The notes under the pieces are model-generated. The model was given only the letters and a program-made list of their open reading frames with translations. It was not told the origin of the DNA and made no database searches. A DNA stretch of 64,000 bases. It comes from Pseudocitrobacter cyperus (GTDB taxonomy: Bacteria > Pseudomonadota > Gammaproteobacteria > Enterobacterales > Enterobacteriaceae). Of this stretch, positions 9,304 to 18,350 are shown one piece after another. Position 1 is the first letter of the stretch. Each line of letters begins with the position of its first letter. The stretch lies in contig NZ_JAYMYY010000003.1 of NCBI RefSeq assembly GCF_039889165.1, forward strand, positions 62,001 through 126,000, given 5' to 3'. Both the position numbers and the translations under genes were made by a program.

Positions 9304-10032
9304 TTATGCTAATTTCTTCGCCAGTTTCCGACCTAGTGATTCGAGAATATAAATAACCGGGATTTGCGTCGTAATATCATAAACTCCGCCGATGCGCGTT
9401 TGTGGGAAGTGCCAGGAGAGATTATAATCTGCAAGTTTCGCCAGGCGTGAATGCTCATGACTGGTTATCGACATCACCTTGCAATGGTGCAGGCTGAACT
9501 GGCTGGCAAAGCGCAGGATCTCCTCCGTTTCACCGGAAACCGAAAGCACGATTGCCAGCGCGTTTTTAGCCATGTCATTGGTCACCGGAAAATACGGGTC
9601 ATCAATATGATTGCTGAATTTTCCTATATTAGAGAAGAAACGCGCACCATATTTAGCCAGAGCCCCCGATGTTCCCGCGCCGACGAAAATAATACGTTCA
9701 GAAGAAAGAATAATATCAACGGCGGCATCGAGTAATTTATCAAACTCGTCGTTATTGACGCTTTTAAAAAAACTGATAATTTCACTGGCGCCGGAATTAG
9801 CCTGTTGTGGCTCATTCTGCTCGAGATACAATTTAAAACGCACACGAAACTCAGAGTAACCGTCGCAGTTGAACTTACGGCAAAAGCGCATCACGGTAGT
9901 GGTGGAGACGCCCACCGCACCAGCCAGTTCGCGAATGGTCATGTACATCACTTTGTCACGGTTTTTGATAACGTAGTGATAGACCAACATCTCAAGACCA
10001 TTGAGGCTAGCGATAGCGGTGTGGGTAAACAT
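9304..10032 (-). CDS. MurR/RpiR-family regulator with SIS domain
   Basis: A 242-residue regulator with an N-terminal HTH_6 domain (about residues 1-75, with MTIRELAGAVGVSTTTVMRFCRKF near 31-54) and a C-terminal SIS sugar-phosphate domain (about 105-230, with IFVGAGTSGALA and LSVSGETEEIL). RpiR proteins usually sense sugar phosphates, so control of the adjacent bglA is a reasonable inference. The frame extends upstream to 10179, but the conserved domain begins at the ATG at 10032. I do not recall this gene beside bglA in E. coli K-12. Confidence 0.85.
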   Translation of the reverse strand: MFTHTAIASLNGLEMLVYHYVIKNRDKVMYMTIRELAGAVGVSTTTVMRFCRKFNCDGYSEFRVRFKLYLEQNEPQQANSGASEIISFFKSVNNDEFDKLLDAAVDIILSSERIIFVGAGTSGALAKYGARFFSNIGKFSNHIDDPYFPVTNDMAKNALAIVLSVSGETEEILRFASQFSLHHCKVMSITSHEHSRLAKLADYNLSWHFPQTRIGGVYDITTQIPVIYILESLGRKLAKKLA

Positions 10033-10083
10033 GCTCACGGTGGCGATTCTCTTAAAATTCACAGACCTTAAAGGGATAATACC

Positions 10084-10416
10084 ATGCAACCTAACGACAT
10101 CACTTTTTTTCGCCGTTTTCAGAACGATATTTTGACGGGGCGTAAAACCATCACGCTGCGCGACGATGCTGAGTCTCATTTCAGCGTCGGGGATGTTTTA
10201 CGCGTTGGGCGATATGAGGATGATGGCTACTTCTGCACGATAGAAGTGCTGGCGACCTCCCGTATCACGCTTGATACGCTTACCGAGTGGCATGCCCGGC
10301 AGGAAAACATGACGCTTGCTGAACTGCGTCAGGTGATCACCGACATTTACCCCGGCCTGCGCGAGTATCACGTTATTGAGTTCCGGTATCTTCACTCAAA
10401 CGATGAACAAGTGTGA
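10084..10416 (+). CDS. yqfB: N(4)-acetylcytidine amidohydrolase YqfB (ASCH domain)
   Basis: A 110-residue ASCH-domain protein. E. coli YqfB hydrolyses N4-acetylcytidine to cytidine and acetate. The core from MQPNDITFFRRFQNDIL to YHVIEFRYL is conserved, including the GRKTITLRD stretch that holds candidate catalytic Lys and Thr residues. It is about seven residues longer than E. coli YqfB at the C-terminus (HSNDEQV). It is divergent from the RpiR-type gene with a 51-bp gap, so the promoters must be compact. Confidence 0.9.
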   Translation: MQPNDITFFRRFQNDILTGRKTITLRDDAESHFSVGDVLRVGRYEDDGYFCTIEVLATSRITLDTLTEWHARQENMTLAELRQVITDIYPGLREYHVIEFRYLHSNDEQV

Positions 10417-10558
10417 GTTGAATGATTTATGTAATTCAATGATTTATATGGATTTACAAATTTACATCTTTTTATTTTAGCTAACAGGTGTTCACTGGAA
10501 TCATTCTCAGTTACACTAGGAACGTTGAACCGATTGTGTTGTTCTCCCGGAGTACGTA

Positions 10559-11218
10559 ATGAACCAGAAACCGCTCATTAAACAGGGTTATTCGTTGGCA
10601 GAGGAAGTTGCCAACAGCATCAGCCATGGAGTGGGTTTTGTATTTGGTATTGTGGGGCTGGTTCTGCTGCTGGTGCAGGCGGTGGACACCAATGCCAGCG
10701 CGATGGCGATCACCAGTTATAGCCTGTATGGCGGCAGCATGATTTTGCTGTTCCTCGCCTCGACGCTCTATCATGCCATCCCGCATCAGCGAGCGAAGAT
10801 CTGGCTGAAGAAATTTGACCACTGTGCCATCTACCTGCTGATTGCCGGAACCTATACGCCGTTTTTGCTGGTGGGGCTGGATTCTCCGCTGGCGCGCGGG
10901 TTGATGATTGTTATCTGGAGCCTGGCGCTGCTGGGGATCCTGTTCAAGCTCACTATTGCGCATCGTTTCAAGGTGTTATCGCTGGTGACTTATCTGACAA
11001 TGGGCTGGCTGTCGCTGATTGTGGTGTATCAACTGGCGATTAAGCTGGCGATTGGTGGCGTAACTCTGCTCGCCGTGGGCGGGGTGATATATTCGCTGGG
11101 GGTGATTTTTTATGTCTGCAAACGAATCCCCTACAACCACGCTATCTGGCACGGCTTCGTGTTGGGCGGCAGCGTGTGCCATTTTCTGGCGATTTATCTT
11201 TATGTCGGGCAGGCCTAG
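10559..11218 (+). CDS. trhA: Hemolysin III family membrane protein YqfA (TrhA)
   Basis: A 219-residue inner-membrane protein with seven predicted helices, a member of the hemolysin III/PAQR-like family. E. coli YqfA (TrhA) has been linked to membrane energetics. Family motifs with potential metal-binding residues are present: EEVANSISHGVG near the N-terminus, STLYH near residue 70, and HAIWHGFVLGGSVCHF near the C-terminus. CCGGAG lies 7 bp upstream of the ATG. A REP element follows the gene. Confidence 0.9.
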   Translation: MNQKPLIKQGYSLAEEVANSISHGVGFVFGIVGLVLLLVQAVDTNASAMAITSYSLYGGSMILLFLASTLYHAIPHQRAKIWLKKFDHCAIYLLIAGTYTPFLLVGLDSPLARGLMIVIWSLALLGILFKLTIAHRFKVLSLVTYLTMGWLSLIVVYQLAIKLAIGGVTLLAVGGVIYSLGVIFYVCKRIPYNHAIWHGFVLGGSVCHFLAIYLYVGQA

Positions 11219-11225
11219 TTGTATT

Positions 11226-11256
11226 GCCGGATAAGGCGAAGCCGCCATCATCCGGC
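11226..11256. repeat. REP (palindromic unit) element
   Basis: GCCGGATAAGGCG and its imperfect complement CGCCATCATCCGGC form a typical enterobacterial REP sequence between the convergent genes trhA and ygfZ. It belongs to a different family from the CCCTCTCCC palindromes elsewhere in the window. Confidence 0.85.
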
Positions 11257-11266
11257 ACTCACAACG

Positions 11267-12247
11267 TTACTCTTCCAGTGAATAGGGCAGCGGCTCAATA
11301 CTTAACGTATTGGCGTCATCACGCACGCGGAATACGCTGTCAGCTTCCATATCATTGTTCATCACTGCCTGCACCAGAAGACGCCCATCATCCAGTTGCA
11401 CGGCGGCCAGTACGGTGCCGGTGCGACGCCAGTTCTCACCCATTTTCAGCTCCAGGTCTTCACCAGCTTCTGGTACGCGGCTGGCTGTTCCTGCCAGTGA
11501 CCACAGTGCGCGTTTGTTTGCGCCACGGAATTTCGCCCGCGCCACCATCTCCTGCCCGGTGTAGCAGCCTTTCTTAAAGCTAATGCCGCCCAGCGCCTGA
11601 ATGTTGGTCGCCTGCGGGATGAACTGCCCGCTGTTGGCTTCATCAATAACGGGCAGACCGGCTTCGATATTCAGCGCCAGCCACTGCTGGCTGTTATTAA
11701 GTTGTGCTTCCCCACGCAGCGCTTCAGTGACGCGCGTAGCGGTCGCCTCGTCAGTCACCAGCAGGAAGCGTTCATCAGGGTGTGCAAACCACAGGATTGA
11801 GGTTTCGCCTTCCTGCACCAGCGGTTTATCCGCGTCAGGTAACCCGGGGAACAGGTTCGCCAGCGCCGCGCGCGACTGGAAACCCGCCACGCCCAGCAGT
11901 ACCAGCTCATCGTTCGGTTCAATAGCCACTTTCGAGAATACCGCGTACTTCTTCAGTTGCGTCAGTTGCGCTTCGCGCAGGCTGCGGCGTTCAACCCATG
12001 CAAACCCTTCATTGCGGCGAAATATGCGCAGGTTGCTCCACATCTTGCCTTTGGCATCGCAATGGGCGGCCAACAGATGCTCGTTCGCGCCCAGTTGCAC
12101 GACATCCGCGGTGACCTGGCCTTGCAGGTACTTTTCACTGTCAGCGCCGGTAATGGTCGCCAGCGCCCAGTCATCGAGAGTCATAAGCGTCAGCGGTAAA
12201 CGCGCGGAGGCCGAGGGCTGACGAGGAGGGAAAGGAGTAAAAGCCAT
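11267..12247 (-). CDS. ygfZ: Folate-binding Fe-S cluster assembly protein YgfZ
   Basis: A 326-residue tetrahydrofolate-binding protein related to GcvT that supports repair or assembly of some [4Fe-4S] enzymes such as MiaB. The family signature KGCYTGQE lies near residues 226-233, with the essential Cys near 228. The length equals the E. coli protein. It is divergent from sdhE across about 250 bp that presumably hold both promoters. Confidence 0.95.
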   Translation of the reverse strand: MAFTPFPPRQPSASARLPLTLMTLDDWALATITGADSEKYLQGQVTADVVQLGANEHLLAAHCDAKGKMWSNLRIFRRNEGFAWVERRSLREAQLTQLKKYAVFSKVAIEPNDELVLLGVAGFQSRAALANLFPGLPDADKPLVQEGETSILWFAHPDERFLLVTDEATATRVTEALRGEAQLNNSQQWLALNIEAGLPVIDEANSGQFIPQATNIQALGGISFKKGCYTGQEMVARAKFRGANKRALWSLAGTASRVPEAGEDLELKMGENWRRTGTVLAAVQLDDGRLLVQAVMNNDMEADSVFRVRDDANTLSIEPLPYSLEE

Positions 12248-12493
12248 AGTGATGTCCTGAATTGCTAACGCACGGGTAGATAACTCATGGTAAAAGAGAT
12301 AGTCATCAATGCAAGCCCTTTCAACAGACGATTCGTGCCCTGAAGAACGGTTTGCGATAAGGTACGCAGGTATGATGAAAAACCACTTTGTTTACGTGTG
12401 TTTTCTGAATGTTGCCCGCGATTAACGAGATTGCTGTAAAGTAAGTCCAAAAAACACGTTAGACTAATGACATCGTTATGCTGGAAGGAAATT

Positions 12494-12760
12494 ATGGACA
12501 TCAATAATAAGGCCCGTATCCACTGGGCATGCCGCCGTGGTATGCGCGAACTCGATATCTCCATCATGCCGTTTTTCGAACACGAGTACGATTCTCTCAG
12601 CGACGGTGATAAAGCTATTTTTGTTCGTCTGCTGGAATGCGACGATCCGGATTTATTTAACTGGCTGATGAATCACGGTAAGCCAGCGGACGCTGATCTT
12701 CAGCGTATGGTGCATTTAATTCAGACTCGGAATCGGGAACGTGGTCCTGTGGCAATCTGA
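12494..12760 (+). CDS. sdhE: FAD assembly factor SdhE (YgfY/CptB)
   Basis: An 88-residue protein required for covalent flavinylation of succinate dehydrogenase SdhA and fumarate reductase FrdA. The conserved RGxxE motif is RGMRE at residues 15-19. ATG at 12494 follows GGAAGGAA. It overlaps ygfX by 20 nt, so the two are translationally coupled. Confidence 0.95.
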   Translation: MDINNKARIHWACRRGMRELDISIMPFFEHEYDSLSDGDKAIFVRLLECDDPDLFNWLMNHGKPADADLQRMVHLIQTRNRERGPVAI

Positions 12761-13157
12761 TTTACGCGTCTCATGGCGCGCTCAATGGCTCTCTTTACTG
12801 CTCCACGGCCTGGTGGCGGCATTCATTTTGCTGATGCCCTGGCCGTTAAGTTACACCCCGTTATGGCTGTTGTTGTTGTCGCTGGTGGTGTTTGACTGCG
12901 TGCGCAGTCAGCGGCGCATTAACAGCCATCAAGGGGAGATCAAACTGCTGATGGACTCCCGCCTTCGCTGGCGCGATCAGGAGTGGGAAATTCTCGGGCA
13001 TCCGTGGGTGCTTAACACCGGTATGATGCTGCGTTTACGCCGGCTGACCAGCCGTCGTCGGCAGCATTTATGGATTGCTGCCGACAGCATGGATGCCGAT
13101 GAGTGGCGTGACCTGCGACGTATTATGACGCAGCAGCCCGCGCCGAGTAAGCATTAA
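12741..13157 (+). CDS. ygfX: Inner-membrane protein YgfX (CptA)
   Basis: A 138-residue membrane protein with two helices at about residues 15-52 and a soluble C-terminal domain. In E. coli it has been described both as a toxin-like partner of SdhE affecting division and as an SdhE-associated protein. The start GTG lies inside sdhE. The stop overlaps the convergent fldB stop by 4 nt. Confidence 0.9.
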   Translation: MVLWQSDLRVSWRAQWLSLLLHGLVAAFILLMPWPLSYTPLWLLLLSLVVFDCVRSQRRINSHQGEIKLLMDSRLRWRDQEWEILGHPWVLNTGMMLRLRRLTSRRRQHLWIAADSMDADEWRDLRRIMTQQPAPSKH

Positions 13158-13675
13158 GAGAACTGTTCGGCCATTTCGCCAAGAATCTGTTCGCACCAGT
13201 TCTGAATACGTTCATCGCTCAGATCATACTGGTTGGTCTCGTCCAGCGCGAGGCCAACAAACAACTGACCATCGGCAATAACCGGTTTCGGGCTGGTAAA
13301 TTCGTACCCTTCAGTCGGCCAGTAGCCGACAAACTTCACGCCTTTGGTCGCCAGTTTATCGTGCAGCATACCGAGCGCGTCCAGGAACCATTCGCCGTAA
13401 CCTAGCTGATCGCCCATGCCATAGAGCGCGACAATTTTACCTTCCAGGTTCAGCGTATCCAGTTGTTCCCAGACAGCTTCCCAATCTTCCTGAATCTCAC
13501 CAAAATCCCAGGTTGGGATGCCGAGAATCAGCACATCGTACTGCTCCATAAGCGCCGGAGCGTCATCTTTCACATTGTGCAGCGTCACCAGTTCCGGGCC
13601 GATGATGTCGCGAATTTTCTCCGCTGCCATTTCGGTGTAGCAGGTACTGGAACCATAAAAAAGGCCGATGTTCAT
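13154..13675 (-). CDS. fldB: Flavodoxin 2
   Basis: A 173-residue FMN-binding electron carrier. The phosphate-binding loop is YGSSTCYTE near residues 6-14, and the flavin-contacting loops include PTWDFGEIQEDW and GMGDQLGYGEWF. ATG at 13675 is the conserved start; an upstream extension to 13768 would run into the xerD leader. It is divergent from xerD. Confidence 0.95.
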   Translation of the reverse strand: MNIGLFYGSSTCYTEMAAEKIRDIIGPELVTLHNVKDDAPALMEQYDVLILGIPTWDFGEIQEDWEAVWEQLDTLNLEGKIVALYGMGDQLGYGEWFLDALGMLHDKLATKGVKFVGYWPTEGYEFTSPKPVIADGQLFVGLALDETNQYDLSDERIQNWCEQILGEMAEQFS

Positions 13676-13778
13676 AACGTAAATGGTCTCGATTCTTACA
13701 GTGACTATGCCGTCAGTGTACCAGAACACACATAGAATCATGCATAATGGTGCCGATGAAACAGGCAAAGGGGCGAAC

Positions 13779-14675
13779 GTGGAACAGGATCTCGCACGAA
13801 TCGAACAATTTCTCGATGCGCTGTGGCTGGAGCGGAATCTTGCCGAAAATACGCTGAGCGCCTATCGTCGCGATCTCACTATGGTGGTTGAATGGCTGGC
13901 TCATCGAGGCCTGACGCTTGATACCGTCCAGCATGATGATTTGCAGAATCTGCTCGCGGAACGCCAGCAGGGCGGGTATAAAGCCACCAGTTCAGCACGT
14001 TTGTTGAGCGCGATGCGTCGGTTTTTTCAGCATCTTTATCGCGAGAAAGTGCGCGCTGATGACCCCAGCGCGCTGCTGGCATCGCCAAAGCTGCCGCAGC
14101 GCTTGCCGAAGGATTTGAGTGAAGCGCAGGTTGACCGACTGCTGCAGTCGCCGGTGACCGATATTCCGCTGGAACTGCGCGATAAAGCGATGCTGGAGGT
14201 GCTTTATGCCACTGGTCTTCGCGTCTCCGAACTTGTCGGGTTGACGATGAGTGACATCAGCCTGCGTCAGGGCGTGGTGCGCGTCATCGGTAAAGGTAAC
14301 AAAGAACGCCTCGTTCCCCTGGGGGAAGAAGCGGTATATTGGGTGGAAACGTATCTGGAACATGGTCGCCCGTGGCTATTAAACGGAGTCTCTATTGATG
14401 TCCTGTTCCCCAGCCAGCGCGCCCAGCAAATGACGCGCCAGACGTTCTGGCACCGCATTAAACACTATGCTCAACTGGCGGGTATCGACAGCGAAAAGCT
14501 CTCTCCGCACGTATTGCGCCACGCGTTTGCTACCCATTTGCTTAACCACGGTGCAGATTTACGCGTGGTGCAGATGTTATTAGGCCATAGTGATTTATCG
14601 ACAACGCAAATTTATACGCACGTGGCGACTGAGCGACTGCGACAACTTCATCAACAGCACCATCCACGGGCATGA
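13779..14675 (+). CDS. xerD: Site-specific tyrosine recombinase XerD
   Basis: A 298-residue recombinase that resolves chromosome dimers at dif with XerC and FtsK. Catalytic residues are in place at E. coli numbering: R148 in TGLRVSEL, H244 and R247 in HVLRHAFATH, H270 in LLGHSDL and Y279 in TQIYTHV. The start is GTG, which gives the family length. It heads the xerD-dsbC-recJ run, 23 bp before dsbC. Confidence 0.96.
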   Translation: MEQDLARIEQFLDALWLERNLAENTLSAYRRDLTMVVEWLAHRGLTLDTVQHDDLQNLLAERQQGGYKATSSARLLSAMRRFFQHLYREKVRADDPSALLASPKLPQRLPKDLSEAQVDRLLQSPVTDIPLELRDKAMLEVLYATGLRVSELVGLTMSDISLRQGVVRVIGKGNKERLVPLGEEAVYWVETYLEHGRPWLLNGVSIDVLFPSQRAQQMTRQTFWHRIKHYAQLAGIDSEKLSPHVLRHAFATHLLNHGADLRVVQMLLGHSDLSTTQIYTHVATERLRQLHQQHHPRA

Positions 14676-14698
14676 TGCTGACTATAAAGGACGATTTT

Positions 14699-15412
14699 AT
14701 GAAAAAAGGTTTAGTGATGTTCACCCTGCTGGCGGCGGCTTTTTCCACGGTCACCCATGCGGATGATGCAGCGATTAAACAGTCGCTGGCTAAACTGGGC
14801 GTACAGAGCACGGATATCCAGTCGGCACCGATCGCAGGCATGAAAACCGTGCTGACCAACAGCGGCGTACTCTACGTCACCGAAGATGGTAAACACATTA
14901 TCCAGGGGCCGATGTATGACGTGAGCGGCGCGCAGCCGGTCAACGTGACCAATCAACTGCTGATGACGCATCTCAACGCCCTGGAAAAAGAGATGATTGT
15001 CTACAAAGCGCCGAAAGAGCAGCACGTGATTACCGTCTTCACTGACATTACCTGCGGCTACTGCCACAAGCTGCATGAAGAGATGAGCGACTACAACGCG
15101 CTGGGTATTACTGTGCGCTATCTCGCTTTCCCGCGTCAGGGCATTCAAAGCCAGGCTGAACAGGATATGAAAGCGATTTGGTGCGCCAAAGATCGCAACA
15201 AAGCCTTCGATGACGCCATGACCGGGAAGGGTGTGCAACCGGCAAGCTGCGATATTAATATCGCTGACCACTACGCCCTGGGCGTGCAGTTTGGCGTGAG
15301 CGGCACACCGGCGATTGTCCTGAACGATGGCTACGTTGTGCCGGGTTATCAGGGGCCGAAAGAGATGAAAGCGTTCCTCGACGAACATAAAAAACAGACC
15401 AGCGGTAAATAA
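14699..15412 (+). CDS. dsbC: Thiol:disulfide interchange protein DsbC
   Basis: A 237-residue periplasmic disulfide isomerase. A Sec signal peptide (MKKGLVMFTLLAAAFSTVTHA) occupies about residues 1-21. An N-terminal dimerisation domain follows, then a thioredoxin fold with CGYC at precursor positions 119-122. The cis-proline loop GVSGTPAIV is present, as is a second Cys pair. AAAGGA precedes the ATG. It lies between xerD and recJ in one transcription unit. Confidence 0.96.
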   Translation: MKKGLVMFTLLAAAFSTVTHADDAAIKQSLAKLGVQSTDIQSAPIAGMKTVLTNSGVLYVTEDGKHIIQGPMYDVSGAQPVNVTNQLLMTHLNALEKEMIVYKAPKEQHVITVFTDITCGYCHKLHEEMSDYNALGITVRYLAFPRQGIQSQAEQDMKAIWCAKDRNKAFDDAMTGKGVQPASCDINIADHYALGVQFGVSGTPAIVLNDGYVVPGYQGPKEMKAFLDEHKKQTSGK

Positions 15413-15417
15413 TTCGC

Positions 15418-17151
15418 GTGAAACCTAAGATTCAACTTTGCCGCCGCGAGGCGGTTGATTCAGATTCGCTGCCGGCTGACCTACCGCCGCTGTTGCGTCG
15501 TTTATACGCCAGTCGCGGTGTGAAAACGGCGGACGATTTAGAGCGCGGCCTGAAGGGCATGCTGCACTGGCGCACACTGACGGGCGTCGAAAAAGCCGTT
15601 GAGATGCTGCACGATGCGTTTGAGAAAAACCTGCGCATCATGGTGGTCGGCGATTTTGACGCCGATGGCGCCACCAGTACCGCGCTCAGCGTACTGTCGC
15701 TGCGCGCGATGGGCTGCCACAATGTGGAGTATCTGGTGCCGAACCGTTTTGAAGACGGTTATGGCCTGAGCCCTGAGGTGGTTGATCAGGCTCATGCGCG
15801 CGGTGCGCAGATGATCATGACGGTCGATAACGGCATCTCCTCCCATGCGGGGGTTGATCACGCGCATCAGCTTGGGATCAGCGTGCTGGTGACCGATCAC
15901 CACCTGCCGGGCGAGACGCTACCGGATGCCGATGCGATGGTGAACCCAAATCTGGTGGATTGTCCGTTCCCATCGAAATCGCTGGCGGGCGTGGGCGTGG
16001 CGTTCTACCTGATGCTGGTGCTCTGTAATCACCTGAAGGCGAAAGGCTGGTTTGAATCGCGCGGTATCGCGGTGCCGAAGATTGTCGAGTTCCTCGATCT
16101 GGTGGCGCTGGGTACGGTTGCCGACGTGGTGCCGCTGGATGCCAATAACCGCATTCTGACCTGGCAGGGCCTGAGCCGTATTCGCGCGGGTGTGTGTCGC
16201 CCGGGCATCAAAGCCTTGCTGGAAATAGCTAATCGCGACCCGCAAAAGCTGGTGGCGAGCGATCTCGGTTTCGCCCTCGGCCCACGTCTGAACGCGGCCG
16301 GGCGACTGGACGATATGTCGGTCGGCGTGGCATTACTGCTGAGTGATAATCTCGGTGAAGCCCGCATGCTGGCGAATGAACTCGATGCGCTCAACCAGAC
16401 GCGCAAAGAGATTGAGCAGGGCATGCAGGCGGAAGCGCTGACCCTGTGCGAAAAGCTTGAGCGCAGTAGTGACACACTGCCCGGCGGGTTGGCGATGTAT
16501 CATCCTGAGTGGCATCAGGGCGTGGTCGGCATTCTGGCCTCGCGTATTAAAGAGCGTTTCCACCGCCCGGTAATCGCCTTTGCGCCTGCTGGCGACGGCA
16601 TGCTGAAAGGTTCTGGCCGTTCGATTCAGGGGCTGCATATGCGCGATGCGCTGGAGCGCCTGGATACACTCTATCCTGGCCTGATGATGAAGTTCGGTGG
16701 CCACGCGATGGCGGCCGGTTTATCGCTGGAAGAAGCGAAGTTTGATGAGTTCCAGCAGCGCTTTGGCGAACTGGTGACGGAATGGCTCGATCCGGCGCTG
16801 TTGCAGGGTGAAATTCTTTCGGATGGCGAACTTTCCGCGCCGGAAATGACGCTGGAAGTGGCGCAGATGCTGCGCGAAGCCGGGCCGTGGGGGCAGATGT
16901 TCCCGGAGCCATTGTTTGATGGGGATTTTCGCCTGCTGCAACAGCGCATTGTCGGCGAACGCCATCTGAAAGTGATGGTAGAACCCGTAGGTGGCGGCCC
17001 GCTGCTGGATGGTATCGCGTTCAACGTTGATACGACCTGCTGGCCGGATAACGGCGTGCGCGAGGTGAAGCTTGCCTACAAGCTCGACATCAATGAGTTT
17101 CGCGGAAACCGCAGTTTGCAGTTAATCATCGACAATATCTGGCCAATTTAG
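15418..17151 (+). CDS. recJ: Single-stranded-DNA 5'-3' exonuclease RecJ
   Basis: A 577-residue DHH-family exonuclease used in RecFOR recombination and mismatch repair. Metal-binding motifs include GDFDADGATST near residue 80 and VTDHHLPG near 160. DHHA1 residues GGHAMAAG lie near 425, with an OB-fold region at the C-terminus. The start is GTG, 5 bp after the dsbC stop, implying coupled expression at a low level. Length and ending match E. coli RecJ. Confidence 0.96.
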   Translation: MKPKIQLCRREAVDSDSLPADLPPLLRRLYASRGVKTADDLERGLKGMLHWRTLTGVEKAVEMLHDAFEKNLRIMVVGDFDADGATSTALSVLSLRAMGCHNVEYLVPNRFEDGYGLSPEVVDQAHARGAQMIMTVDNGISSHAGVDHAHQLGISVLVTDHHLPGETLPDADAMVNPNLVDCPFPSKSLAGVGVAFYLMLVLCNHLKAKGWFESRGIAVPKIVEFLDLVALGTVADVVPLDANNRILTWQGLSRIRAGVCRPGIKALLEIANRDPQKLVASDLGFALGPRLNAAGRLDDMSVGVALLLSDNLGEARMLANELDALNQTRKEIEQGMQAEALTLCEKLERSSDTLPGGLAMYHPEWHQGVVGILASRIKERFHRPVIAFAPAGDGMLKGSGRSIQGLHMRDALERLDTLYPGLMMKFGGHAMAAGLSLEEAKFDEFQQRFGELVTEWLDPALLQGEILSDGELSAPEMTLEVAQMLREAGPWGQMFPEPLFDGDFRLLQQRIVGERHLKVMVEPVGGGPLLDGIAFNVDTTCWPDNGVREVKLAYKLDINEFRGNRSLQLIIDNIWPI

Positions 17152-17170
17152 CGCCAGTAATCGCTATAAA

Positions 17171-17203
17171 TAAGGGCGCAGATCCGGTAAAATCTCGCCC
17201 TTA
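17171..17203 (+). promoter_or_regulatory. Hairpin in the recJ-prfB gap
   Basis: TAAGGGCG (17171-17178) pairs with CGCCCTTA (17196-17203), and AGAT with ATCT inside, one base bulged. No T run follows, so it is more likely an RNA-stability or attenuation element than a simple terminator. Confidence 0.45.
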
Positions 17204-17242
17204 TAACTGAATTTTGACTCGTCCATTAAAAGAAAACAGATC

Positions 17243-18341
17243 ATGTTTGAAATTAACCCGGTAAATAACCGCATTCAGGACCTCACGGAGCGCTCTGACG
17301 TTCTTAGGGGGTATCTTTGACTATGATGCGAAGAAAGAGCGTCTCGAAGAAGTAAATGCCGAGCTGGAACAGCCGGACGTCTGGAACGAACCTGAACGCG
17401 CACAGGCGTTAGGTAAAGAGCGTTCCTCTCTCGAAGCGATTGTTGAAACCCTCGACCAGATGTCGCAGGGGCTGGAAGATGTTTCCGGCCTGCTGGAGCT
17501 GGCTGTGGAAGCGGACGACGAAGAAACCTTCAACGAAGCCGTCGCTGAACTCGACACCCTGGAAGAAAAACTGGCGCAGCTTGAGTTCCGCCGCATGTTC
17601 TCCGGTGAGTACGACAACGCCGACTGCTATCTCGACATCCAGGCTGGCTCCGGTGGTACCGAAGCGCAGGACTGGGCCAGCATGCTGGAACGTATGTATC
17701 TGCGTTGGGCGGAAGCGCGCGGCTTCAAAACCGAAATTATTGAAGAATCTGAAGGTGAAGTCGCGGGTATCAAGTCCGTTACCATTAAGATTTCCGGCGA
17801 TTACGCGTATGGCTGGTTACGTACTGAAACCGGCGTTCACCGCCTGGTGCGTAAGAGCCCGTTCGATTCCGGCGGCCGTCGCCACACCTCCTTTAGCTCC
17901 GCGTTTGTCTACCCGGAAGTCGATGACGATATCGATATCGAAATCAACCCGGCTGACCTGCGTATCGATGTGTATCGCGCATCCGGGGCGGGTGGTCAGC
18001 ACGTTAACCGTACAGAATCTGCGGTACGTATTACCCACATTCCGACCAACACGGTAACGCAGTGCCAGAACGACCGTTCTCAGCACAAAAACAAAGACCA
18101 GGCCATGAAGCAGATGAAAGCGAAGCTTTATGAGCTGGAAATGCAGAAGAAGAACGCTGAAAAACAGGCGATGGAAGACAATAAGTCTGATATCGGCTGG
18201 GGTAGCCAGATTCGTTCTTATGTCCTGGACGACTCCCGCATCAAAGATTTGCGTACTGGTGTAGAAACCCGTAACACGCAGGCGGTGCTGGACGGCAGTC
18301 TGGATCAATTTATCGAAGCAAGTTTGAAAGCAGGGTTATGA
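17243..18341 (+). CDS. prfB: Peptide chain release factor 2 (programmed +1 frameshift)
   Basis: RF2 recognises UGA and UAA stop codons. The 365-residue product is made by a +1 frameshift. The first 25 codons (17243-17317) end at an in-frame TGA at 17318-17320, and translation continues from GAC at 17319 to the stop at 18341. The classic signal is intact: AGGGGG at 17306-17311, then TAT, CTT and TGA. The SPF tripeptide (RKSPFDSGG) and the GGQ motif (GAGGQHVN) are present. A simple ORF call would wrongly begin at 17460. It is followed 9 bp later by lysS. Confidence 0.97.
17306..17321 (+). promoter_or_regulatory. prfB autoregulatory frameshift site
   Basis: The internal Shine-Dalgarno-like AGGGGG lies 3 nt before CTT, followed by the in-frame TGA and then C. 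Low RF2 lets the ribosome slip +1 on CTT and read GAC; high RF2 terminates. The layout equals the well-studied E. coli site. Confidence 0.97.
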
Positions 18342-18350
18342 GGAACCAAC

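Noticed and set aside
17460..18341. prfB starting at ATG 17460 as a simple ORF.
   Set aside because: It omits the N-terminal domain encoded before and after the programmed frameshift at 17318.
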